Made by a program: the position numbers and the translations under genes
Assembly: GCF_900460215.1 (NCBI RefSeq)
Contig: NZ_UHIA01000004.1
Location: forward strand, 752,001-816,000
Direction: 5' to 3'
DNA length: 64,000 nt
Source of the DNA: Suttonella indologenes
Lineage (GTDB): Bacteria; Pseudomonadota; Gammaproteobacteria; Cardiobacteriales; Cardiobacteriaceae
Part shown: positions 34,694-40,746 of the stretch, in pieces
Layout: every line of letters begins with the position of its first letter
How positions within the stretch are numbered: the stretch's first letter is position 1
Notes under the pieces: generated by a model
The model's input: only the letters and a program-made list of their open reading frames with translations
Told to the model about the DNA's origin: nothing
The model's database searches: none

Positions 34694-34956
34694 TGTCTAC
34701 ATACATTGTATGCGCACCTGTGCGCCATGACGGCAAGCGCTATGCAATCGGCGAGCTGATCGAGCTTAGTGATGAGCAAGCCCTGCCGCTGCTGAAAATG
34801 CAGGTAATTGGTCTGGCGGTCTCGGGCGAAATCTCAGATGCGGCAAAATCTACCCCTGCCGATACTGCGCCGCCGGCAGAGGCAGAAGCACTGCCGGCAG
34901 AGGAAAAAGCCAAGCCCAAAAGCAAAGCCAAAACCTCGCCGGACAAGGAGGAATAA
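34690..34956 (+). CDS. Small phage protein with Ala/Lys-rich tail
   Basis: This 88-residue protein has a compact N-terminal half (VCAPVRHDGKRYAIGELIELSDEQALPLLKMQVIGLAV) and a low-complexity tail of Pro, Ala, Glu and Lys. The N-terminal half resembles the small DUF7210-type proteins found between capsid and connector genes. A second protein with the same pattern is at 36655. Its role may be capsid-associated; function unknown. Confidence 0.65.
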   Translation: MMSTYIVCAPVRHDGKRYAIGELIELSDEQALPLLKMQVIGLAVSGEISDAAKSTPADTAPPAEAEALPAEEKAKPKSKAKTSPDKEE

Positions 34957-35423
34957 TGTATTGCACGCCATTAGATCTTATCGCTCATGCCAACCGCGCA
35001 AGGTTGGTCGGGCAGCTGGCAGGTAGCGATTTTGCCGCCCTGCCGGACGCGCAGGCGGTATTGGACTATTTTGCCACAGGACAAGCAGCGGTGGGCTTTG
35101 AGGAGGCATTGCAAGCCCTGCAGGGGCGCGTGGCGCAAGCGATTGCCCTTGCCGGCGGCGATATCAAGGGCTATTTAGCCCTTGTGCCGGATATTGAGCT
35201 GCCGCCGGAAACGCTGCACGCCGCCTGCATGGATATGGCACTGTATCGCTTGTTTGAGCATTTGTCCGAGGAGTCTGTGATTAAGCAGCTTAACGATGCC
35301 CGCCACAGCTTTTTTGACCGCTTAATCACAGGCAAAGCAGCGGTTAATCGTGAGGGCGGCGGTAGCGCCCAAACGGCTGCGCCTGATAGTGTTTTTACAG
35401 CAGAGACTTTGGAGGCATGGTGA
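34956..35423 (+). CDS. DUF1320 protein (Mu gp36-like), head-tail connector
   Basis: This 155-residue helical protein matches DUF1320, with MYCTPLDLIAHANRARLVGQLAG, ALQGRVAQAIALAGGDIKGYL and HAACMDMALYRLFEHLSEESVIKQLNDA. The group corresponds to Mu gp36 and works as a head-completion/adaptor protein. It overlaps the gp37-like gene. Confidence 0.85.
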   Translation: MYCTPLDLIAHANRARLVGQLAGSDFAALPDAQAVLDYFATGQAAVGFEEALQALQGRVAQAIALAGGDIKGYLALVPDIELPPETLHAACMDMALYRLFEHLSEESVIKQLNDARHSFFDRLITGKAAVNREGGGSAQTAAPDSVFTAETLEAW

Positions 35424-35893
35424 TGAGTGATTTATTTTTACCGCGCAAAGCCTTAACGGCGCATTTGCAGCAGCTAGTCGAGCAAGGTGATCTGCGCTAT
35501 GTGGGGCAAGCCCATGAGTTTGCTGACTGCCTCGAGGGTAAGATTGCCCTGCAACACGCCGCGGTCTATGTGATTTACGACAAATATCGCAATGTCAGCC
35601 ATCAGGCGCGCAACGTCAAAATGACGCAGCAATATAGCGTCGTGTTGGCTTGGCAAAACAATCAGCCGCCGCGCAGCGGCAATGGGCATGGTATGGACGA
35701 GGCAGGCGAGCTGCTCTCAAGACTGATTAGTCATGTGCAGGGCTTGGTCGTTAAAGACGGAGATACCAACAGCAACCCTGCCTTTGGCAAAAAATTTACC
35801 CTCACACAGGGCGATGACACCGTCTATCCGCCGCATGGCTGGGCATTGTATAGCCTCGCCTTTGAGATTGATATCATTAATTTAGGACAATAA
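35423..35893 (+). CDS. Mu gp37-like connector/tail-terminator protein
   Basis: This 156-residue protein is of the gp37 type, with LTAHLQQLVEQGDLRYVGQAHEFADCLEGKIALQHAAVYVIYDKYRN and VKMTQQYSVVLAW. The beta-rich fold and position after gp36 suggest a tail-terminator or connector role. An ATG two codons upstream (35417) sits too close to the GGAG; ATG at 35423 has a 9-bp spacing and is chosen. Confidence 0.75.
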   Translation: MSDLFLPRKALTAHLQQLVEQGDLRYVGQAHEFADCLEGKIALQHAAVYVIYDKYRNVSHQARNVKMTQQYSVVLAWQNNQPPRSGNGHGMDEAGELLSRLISHVQGLVVKDGDTNSNPAFGKKFTLTQGDDTVYPPHGWALYSLAFEIDIINLGQ

Positions 35894-35894
35894 T

Positions 35895-36644
35895 ATGCAA
35901 AACAGTATTAACCAAGACTACGGCTTTATCGGCACGGGTATTCCGTATTTTATCCCTGATGATCCCGATGCTACGGCGTTATATTTCGGCAACCCGATTT
36001 CAGCCAAAATCGCGCTCTCATCGGAGAGCAAAACGCGCAAATCGCGCCGCCGTCATGATGCAGGCGCAATTTTAGACAGTATCACGACCCCTAATGCACC
36101 CGAGGTAACACTGCAAACCGATACCTTCCAACCCCTAACTTGGGCAATGGCAATGATGGGTAAAGCGGCGGAACAGGAGACGCAGGCGCAGACCATTGCC
36201 GATGAGCCTGCTAAAGCACGATTAAATGGCTATCATCGCCTTAAAAACGGCGATATTGATCCCGAGACCGTCGAGGTCAAAAAAGCCGGTGTTGCGGTAG
36301 ATAAGGACAAATACACACTCAATGCCGAGATGGGCATGCTGCAAATAACGAACAGCAGCGCGGCGGCAGAAGATGACGATTTAACCGTATCTTACAAAAC
36401 AAAAGTCGTCAAAAAAATTGTGATTGATGGCGCACGTGTCAGCAGCTTTAAAGGGCGGATTGAGATTGACGGGCAAAACGAGGTGACCAAAAAACGCGCT
36501 AAATTGATTATCCCTAACGTTACTTTGGCGGTAGATGGCGAGTTTGATTGGTTCAGCGAGGATTTTAACTCCGTGACAATGAAAGGCTCGGCGGCAGTGG
36601 GGAAGAACGGCGAAGCGCCTTATACGGTTGAGCTGTATGCTTAG
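35895..36644 (+). CDS. Phage tail tube-like protein
   Basis: This 249-residue protein has the beta-rich composition and position of a tail tube protein of siphovirus-like transposable phages. Its N-terminus GFIGTGIPYFIPDDPDATALYFGNPISAKIAL is followed by a middle Ig-like-looking part (GVAVDKDKYTLNAEMGMLQITNS, DDDLTVSYKTK) and VTMKGSAAVGKNGEAPYTVELYA at the end. Mu itself has separate sheath and tube genes (L, M); no sheath gene is seen here. Assignment is moderate. Confidence 0.65.
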   Translation: MQNSINQDYGFIGTGIPYFIPDDPDATALYFGNPISAKIALSSESKTRKSRRRHDAGAILDSITTPNAPEVTLQTDTFQPLTWAMAMMGKAAEQETQAQTIADEPAKARLNGYHRLKNGDIDPETVEVKKAGVAVDKDKYTLNAEMGMLQITNSSAAAEDDDLTVSYKTKVVKKIVIDGARVSSFKGRIEIDGQNEVTKKRAKLIIPNVTLAVDGEFDWFSEDFNSVTMKGSAAVGKNGEAPYTVELYA

Positions 36645-36654
36645 GGAGGGCAAA

Positions 36655-36828
36655 ATGAAACAAAAAAAAGACAGCGTGCCAGTCGTGCCAGTCATACTGA
36701 CGAGCGACATCACGTTAGAGAACGTGAATTTTAAAAGCGGCGCCACGGTGGCGGTCAGCCCCGCTACCGCCGACTGGTTGATTGTGCAAGGGGCGGCGAA
36801 AATCAAGCCCCAAGCAGATAAAGAATAA
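36655..36828 (+). CDS. Small phage protein, DUF7210-like
   Basis: This 57-residue protein has the pattern SDITLENVNFKSGATVAVSPATADWLIVQGAAKIK, similar in layout to the 34690 protein. ATG at 36655 follows GGAGGG with good spacing; a longer frame from 36628 lacks such a site. It is the last well-supported structural gene before the deletion. Confidence 0.65.
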   Translation: MKQKKDSVPVVPVILTSDITLENVNFKSGATVAVSPATADWLIVQGAAKIKPQADKE

Positions 36829-36846
36829 TATTCCTAAGCGATTGCC

Positions 36847-36868
36847 CTTCGATGAGGGTTTTTTTACA
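36847..36868 (+). terminator. Terminator after the structural gene block
   Basis: A short stem CCCTT ... AGGG is followed by seven T. It would end the late transcript after the 57-residue protein gene. Confidence 0.6.
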
Positions 36869-36883
36869 AAAAGGAACAGATGT

Positions 36884-37348
36884 ATGCAAGGTACATTTTA
36901 TTATGATGAAACAAGCAAAAGCCTGTATTTAAAAAGAGATGATCACGAAAAAATTGGCGTTTTGCCGATAGTGCTGGTAGGAGATAGTAAGAGCAGTATC
37001 CATCCCACGCAAACGGAGTATCAAAGCATTGAGCTATGGTTAAATGCTGAAGAGCAAGGAGAAAAAGCAGTGATTGCCACCGCACAAAAAGCACCTAAAG
37101 CTTTTGGATTAGCGTATTTTTTGGCATATCTGCTTTGTTTGCCGCGCTATTTAGCCAAAGTTGAAAAGTGCTGCTATCGCAGCCACCGTCAACCCAACAA
37201 CAACCAGAAATACAAATGCGCGCCATCCGCTACGTTCATGCCAGAGTTTAGACGCTTGCTGCATTTGCATGGGCGAGAAATTTTGCGCGGTTATTCGATG
37301 CTGCTGGGCTTGCTCTTGGGATTTTGCTTGGGCAGCTATTTGTTCTAG
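36884..37348 (+). CDS. Hypothetical protein, probably a chimera at a deletion junction
   Basis: ATG at 36884 gives 154 residues. The first 75 residues (MQGTFYYDETSKSLYLKR, then IELWLNAEEQGEKAVI) look like a genuine soluble protein with AAGGAA upstream. After about residue 90 the frame runs antisense through the minus-strand gene at 37151-37552 and gains an odd Arg/Cys/His-rich composition. I infer that the original gene was cut near 37140-37150 when the tail module was lost. I do not recognise the protein family. Confidence 0.4.
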   Translation: MQGTFYYDETSKSLYLKRDDHEKIGVLPIVLVGDSKSSIHPTQTEYQSIELWLNAEEQGEKAVIATAQKAPKAFGLAYFLAYLLCLPRYLAKVEKCCYRSHRQPNNNQKYKCAPSATFMPEFRRLLHLHGREILRGYSMLLGLLLGFCLGSYLF

Positions 37349-37552
37349 TTTTTCGAGATAATCCATGCCGTCAGGAGTGAGGCGATCGATTAAAATATCG
37401 AATATTTCTCCGTAATCATCTTTACCATTGCTTCTGCGATAATCACCTTTAAGTAATTTTTTATCAATCAGATAAGCCGCTTCTTCGTATTGTTCGGGTT
37501 GCGGTTTATTCATTTTTAATAGGTTTAGATGTATTTGTTGTCTAGGTGTCAT
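37151..37552 (-). CDS. Small membrane-anchored winged-helix-like protein
   Basis: This 133-residue protein has an N-terminal part that looks like a winged helix of the YjcQ/DUF2513 sort (QYEEAAYLIDKKLLKGDYRR, then DRLTPDGMDYLEKLEQ), a Gln-rich coil and a C-terminal membrane helix (AFVFLVVVGLTVAAIAALF). It lies downstream of the repressor on the same strand, where phages carry lysogeny or exclusion genes. Function is unknown. It overlaps the doubtful plus-strand ORF. Confidence 0.6.
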   Translation of the reverse strand: MTPRQQIHLNLLKMNKPQPEQYEEAAYLIDKKLLKGDYRRSNGKDDYGEIFDILIDRLTPDGMDYLEKLEQIAAQAKSQEQAQQHRITAQNFSPMQMQQASKLWHERSGWRAFVFLVVVGLTVAAIAALFNFG

Positions 37553-37689
37553 TATTTACTCCATTCCCACGGCAACGTGGTCTTATACTCACTAATTCCC
37601 CACAGTCCAAATCACGCGGATGCTGGCGGTTTGCCATGTTTGGGAGGGGCATCCCACCCGCATCAATATCCGCAATCCTTAAATTATCA

Positions 37690-37709
37690 GGGCGCAGCAG
37701 CGCCCTTTT
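37690..37709 (+). terminator. Hairpin at the 3' end of the repressor gene
   Basis: GGGCGC-AGCA-GCGCCC followed by TTTT is a good plus-strand terminator shape. The element abuts the repressor stop at 37708, so it may block plus-strand read-through into the repressor gene from the structural block. Confidence 0.55.
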
Positions 37710-38379
37710 ACCTATCCCATCGCGCCTGCCATACTTTTTTGCCAATAATTTCATAATTATCCTCAGGCTCGATAAACCATTCCGGATAAATCTGATTATC
37801 CGATATTACTCGTATGCCGCCCTTTTCGCGGATAAGTCTCTTCACAAACAGCGAGTCCTCATGCCGAAAAACAAAAATACCGCCGTCAACGGCTTTGCGG
37901 CGCAAATCAATCATTATCGTGTCGCGCTCGGCGATTGTCGGCAGCATACTGTCGCCGCGACAACGCACGCAAGCCAAATGTTCGGGCGACAATCCTTGCT
38001 GTTTCAGCGAGTAACGTGTAAATGACAGCCGTGTTTTGATACGCTCGCTGTCAAAAAAACTGCCTCCGCCGGCACTTACGTCGATGTCGTATAAGGGGAT
38101 AAAGGCGTAGTCATCATCAATATCTTTAGGCTGTTCTTTGTTTTGATAGCGATTGCCGCTCAAAATATAGGCAATATCAAAGCCTAATTGTGCCAGTCCG
38201 CTCAATTTGCTAACGCCTAATTCCGTTCCTTTCTCTAGGCGCGCCACCGTCTTATAGTCCACATTCAGCCTATCGGCGACATCTGATTGAGACAGACCTA
38301 GTCTTTGTCTTTCGCTTAATAGACGCTCAGAAACCTTGTCTATATCTATTTCTTTATCAAAAGCTTGTAAATTAACCAT
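37708..38379 (-). CDS. LexA/CI-like phage repressor with S24 peptidase domain
   Basis: This 223-residue protein has an N-terminal Xre-type helix-turn-helix (LSERQRLGLSQSDVADRLNVDYKTVARLEKG, about residues 20-50) and a C-terminal S24 autoprotease. The peptidase shows VSAGGG as likely Ala-Gly cleavage site, GDSMLPTI with the serine nucleophile and LFVKRLIREKG with the lysine base. It should hold the prophage silent and self-cleave on RecA activation. It diverges from the ner gene across an 80-bp operator region. It appears intact. Confidence 0.92.
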   Translation of the reverse strand: MVNLQAFDKEIDIDKVSERLLSERQRLGLSQSDVADRLNVDYKTVARLEKGTELGVSKLSGLAQLGFDIAYILSGNRYQNKEQPKDIDDDYAFIPLYDIDVSAGGGSFFDSERIKTRLSFTRYSLKQQGLSPEHLACVRCRGDSMLPTIAERDTIMIDLRRKAVDGGIFVFRHEDSLFVKRLIREKGGIRVISDNQIYPEWFIEPEDNYEIIGKKVWQARWDR

Positions 38380-38458
38380 AAATAACCCAAAAAATAATTT
38401 GACTTAACCCATAATTAGGCTAATAATAACCCTATCTAAACCAAAAACGGTCATAAAA
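38380..38458. promoter_or_regulatory. Repressor/Ner divergent promoter-operator region
   Basis: A 79-bp AT-rich gap separates the divergent repressor and ner genes. It includes related short motifs (AATAACCC, TTAACCCATAATTA, AATAACCCTA) that could be repeated operator half-sites. This is where the lysis-lysogeny switch should operate. Confidence 0.55.
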
Positions 38459-38734
38459 ATGAAACCAGCACATATTCGACAAGCAATTGCAGCACAGGGG
38501 CTTAATTTGCGAATTGTCGCCCAAGCGCTAGAGGTTAGCCCTGTGTCGGTAGGCAATGTGATTAATCGCCGCCAAACCAGTTTCCGCATCGCTGAGGCGA
38601 TTGCCAAAATTATCAATAGTCCGTTGTTTGAGGTTTTTCCCGAATATCAGCATGTTAGCCCTCGCGTTAACCCTAAAGAGGGGGAGGCTTGCCAAAAGAT
38701 TGCGGAAGTTAGGAAAATTATAGCCCAGCTATAA
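38459..38734 (+). CDS. ner: Ner/Nlp-family DNA-binding protein
   Basis: This 91-residue protein has the Ner/Nlp-type helix-turn-helix: MKPAHIRQAIAAQGLNLRIV, LEVSPVSVGNVINRRQTSF and IAEAIAKIINSPLFEVFPE. In Mu, Ner turns down repressor and early transcription after induction. It is the first gene of the rightward early operon, immediately across from the repressor. Confidence 0.9.
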   Translation: MKPAHIRQAIAAQGLNLRIVAQALEVSPVSVGNVINRRQTSFRIAEAIAKIINSPLFEVFPEYQHVSPRVNPKEGEACQKIAEVRKIIAQL

Positions 38735-38785
38735 CCTAAAACCAATTATTTTGAACCAAGTTACAAATAACAAGATAGAGGAATT

Positions 38786-39097
38786 ATGAAAAAAGAGAAT
38801 TTATCTAGTACCCAAACACGCGGATACGAATTGTTTAAGGCTTTGTTTGGCTATGAAATGAATGGTGTTTCTTGCCAAACACTTGCCGATAGATTCGGGC
38901 TCGGCAAGGCGACGGTGTTGCGCGATTTGCAAACAATGGCAGCCTCGGGTCTGGCAGAGCAATTGCCAAATAAGCAATGGCGTATCGCACCAAGTTTTGG
39001 TCGTCATGCCATCAAGATTTTCAACGAAGTGCAAAGCGCTCGGCAAAGATTGGATGAGGTTGCGCAGCGCTATGGTTTGTCCGAGCAACAGTGCTAA
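38786..39097 (+). CDS. Phage early winged-helix protein
   Basis: This 103-residue protein has an IclR-like winged helix ([57 protein letters not shown]). It lies between ner and the coiled-coil early gene and probably regulates the early operon. A palindromic repeat follows it. The gene has AGAGGA upstream of its ATG. Confidence 0.7.
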
Positions 39098-39100
39098 ATC

Positions 39101-39185
39101 CGCCGACGTCGGCAGTTTTAAATTCTTAAGCAACTGATTTTTTGAATATTGTGTAAATAAATCGCCGAGCGTCGGCAGTTTTAAA
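39101..39185. repeat. Two palindromic direct repeats between early genes
   Basis: CGCCGACGTCGGCAGTTTTA at 39101 and CGCCGAGCGTCGGCAGTTTT at 39163 are direct repeats, each with an internal dyad (GCCGACGTCGGC in the first). They fill the 99-bp gap between two early genes. They may be operators for one of the phage DNA-binding proteins, or stem-T attenuators. Confidence 0.6.
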
Positions 39186-39196
39186 AGGATAATTAA

Positions 39197-40135
39197 ATGA
39201 GTAAATCAACCGTCATCGCTAAAGTGGATAGCAATCCCGTTGCCGAGCAAGATGAGGCAAAAGCCGCTGCGGTGCATATGCAAGCCGCATTATTAAGCGG
39301 CGAGCAGCTGCAGATGAATCAGGTTTTAGGGCGTATTCAAGCGACTAATTCTATCGCGACCATGCTGGAAGCCTTTTCTTTTGCGCAACTCAAGCAAATA
39401 AAAGAAGAAAAATTATATCGACGCTTAAAAGGTCAAACAATTTTGGTTAATGGCGAAGACATCCATTTAGATACATGGGATGGTTTTTGTATGGCTGTCG
39501 GTACTAGCCGCAGCACAGTTGATGAGCAGTTGCAAAATCTGCAATTGCTCGGCGAACAAGCTCTAAACCGCGCCACCGAACTGGGCATGACCACGCGTGA
39601 GCTGCGCAATTTGCGGGCATTAGATGTCCAAGATCAAAAAGTAGTTATCGGACAAATCGAGGCGGCAGTCGGCGATAAAGACGCCATTGTCGATCTCATC
39701 ACAGATATGGCAGCCAAGCATAAAAAAACCGAGGCGGCGCTTGAAAAACAACTCAAATCCGCGCAGGCGGAAGCCAAGGCAACGGAACGTATCGTGGCGG
39801 ATAAGGAGGCGCGGATCGCCGAGTTGCAAGACAAACTGATTGTGCAGGAAAGTCGCAGCATTGATGAGCAAAAAGAAGCGCTGCTGCTCGATTTAAACAA
39901 AGCACAGATTAATGTATTGCGGTTTTTACCTGAGCTTGAGGCTTGTTTAGGACGCGTCAATGAGACCGACGATCACAATGTCCGCTTAACTGCCGCAAAC
40001 ATTTTGCATGAGCTTAAGGAGACGATTACGTCTTTGCAGATTGAGTACGGTTTGGCAGCTGTCAGCAATCCCGATGATGACTGGATGGCGGACGCGCAGG
40101 CGGCGATTAATGCCGGTCGTGCGGGGCAGGAGTAG
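39197..40135 (+). CDS. Phage early protein with long coiled coil
   Basis: This 312-residue protein has a central helical segment (DTWDGFCMAVGTSRSTVDEQLQNLQLLGEQALNRATELGMTTRELRNLRAL) that looks like a helix-turn-helix. A coiled coil spans about residues 170-235, rich in Lys, Glu and Ala. I cannot assign a named family. It sits between the early regulators and the transposase, the position of genes for phage DNA metabolism or transposition control. Confidence 0.6.
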   Translation: MSKSTVIAKVDSNPVAEQDEAKAAAVHMQAALLSGEQLQMNQVLGRIQATNSIATMLEAFSFAQLKQIKEEKLYRRLKGQTILVNGEDIHLDTWDGFCMAVGTSRSTVDEQLQNLQLLGEQALNRATELGMTTRELRNLRALDVQDQKVVIGQIEAAVGDKDAIVDLITDMAAKHKKTEAALEKQLKSAQAEAKATERIVADKEARIAELQDKLIVQESRSIDEQKEALLLDLNKAQINVLRFLPELEACLGRVNETDDHNVRLTAANILHELKETITSLQIEYGLAAVSNPDDDWMADAQAAINAGRAGQE

Positions 40136-40137
40136 AT

Positions 40138-40599
40138 ATGGACGTGGCAGTGGTGCGCGAGTTGATGCAGCAATTGACAGGTTTGGGGCGCGGCGAGCGC
40201 GACAAGCATGTCGCCGATGCTGCGGCAATGCTGGGCATAAGCAAGGTGACGCTCTATCGCCATCTCAAAAAGCAGGGCTGGACAAGTGGGCGCAAGGCGC
40301 GTGCCGACAAAGGCAAGGCGGCTTTGAGCGATGAGGAGCTGCAAGCCATTGCGGCGATGCAACGTGCCACACAGCGCAAAAACGGCAAGGATATGATGAG
40401 CGCCGGCGATGCGCAGGCGATTGCCGCTGCTAATGGCTTGCTCGAGCGCGAGCTGCACCCCGCCACGGTTAACCGCTTATTACGCCGCAAAGGGCTGTCG
40501 GTTAAGCAGATGCGCCGCGATACGCCGCATATTAATCTCGCTACCAGTCATCCCAATCAGATGTGGCAGATTGACCCTTCTTACTGCGTACTCTACTAG
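40138..40599 (+). pseudogene. Mu-type transposase A, truncated after first catalytic Asp
   Basis: The 153 residues contain the N-terminal DNA-binding part: a helix-turn-helix DAAAMLGISKVTLYRHLKKQGW and a second helical domain ELHPATVNRLLRRKGLSVKQMRRD. The start of the RNase H-like core follows: ATSHPNQMWQIDPSYCVLY. The Asp of QIDPS is the first D of the DDE triad. The frame stops right there at 40597, so two catalytic residues and the rest of the transposase are missing. Confidence 0.8.
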
Positions 40600-40746
40600 T
40601 GAGAGTTGATGAGCAAGTGCAACACCGCACGTCTTACATCTTCTCTCTTGTCTATTAAACGTTGCACTTCAATCTTGAATCTAAGCGATAATTATATTAA
40701 GCTGAATTTGAATAATGTAATGCCTGAAATTGATGTAAGATTTTTT
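40600..40746. other. Prophage / cas operon junction
   Basis: This 147-bp spacer contains a perfect 9-bp inverted repeat, AAGTGCAAC (40615) with GTTGCACTT (40661). The sequence reminds me of the 3' end of IS30-family elements from Neisseria and Pasteurellaceae, but this is memory only. Further right it becomes AT-rich (ATAATTATATTAAG) and should hold the promoter of the cas operon. In-frame extension of cas3 upstream through it is not credible. Confidence 0.45.

Larger units (their letters stand above)
25470..40599 (+). mobile_element. Defective Mu-like prophage, permuted order
   Basis: Packaging and head genes related to phage Mu (gp26 to gp37 region) lie at 25470-36830. Most of the tail module, lysis, Mor and replication genes are absent. 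The early region with repressor, Ner and transposase A follows instead of preceding. The left border is inside an IS630 copy; the right border cuts the transposase gene. It therefore cannot transpose or build particles. Confidence 0.88.

Noticed and set aside
40606..40746. Cas3 extended upstream by 47 codons
   Set aside because: The extension covers an IS-like inverted repeat and AT-rich promoter-like DNA; the normal Cas3 start is at 40747.
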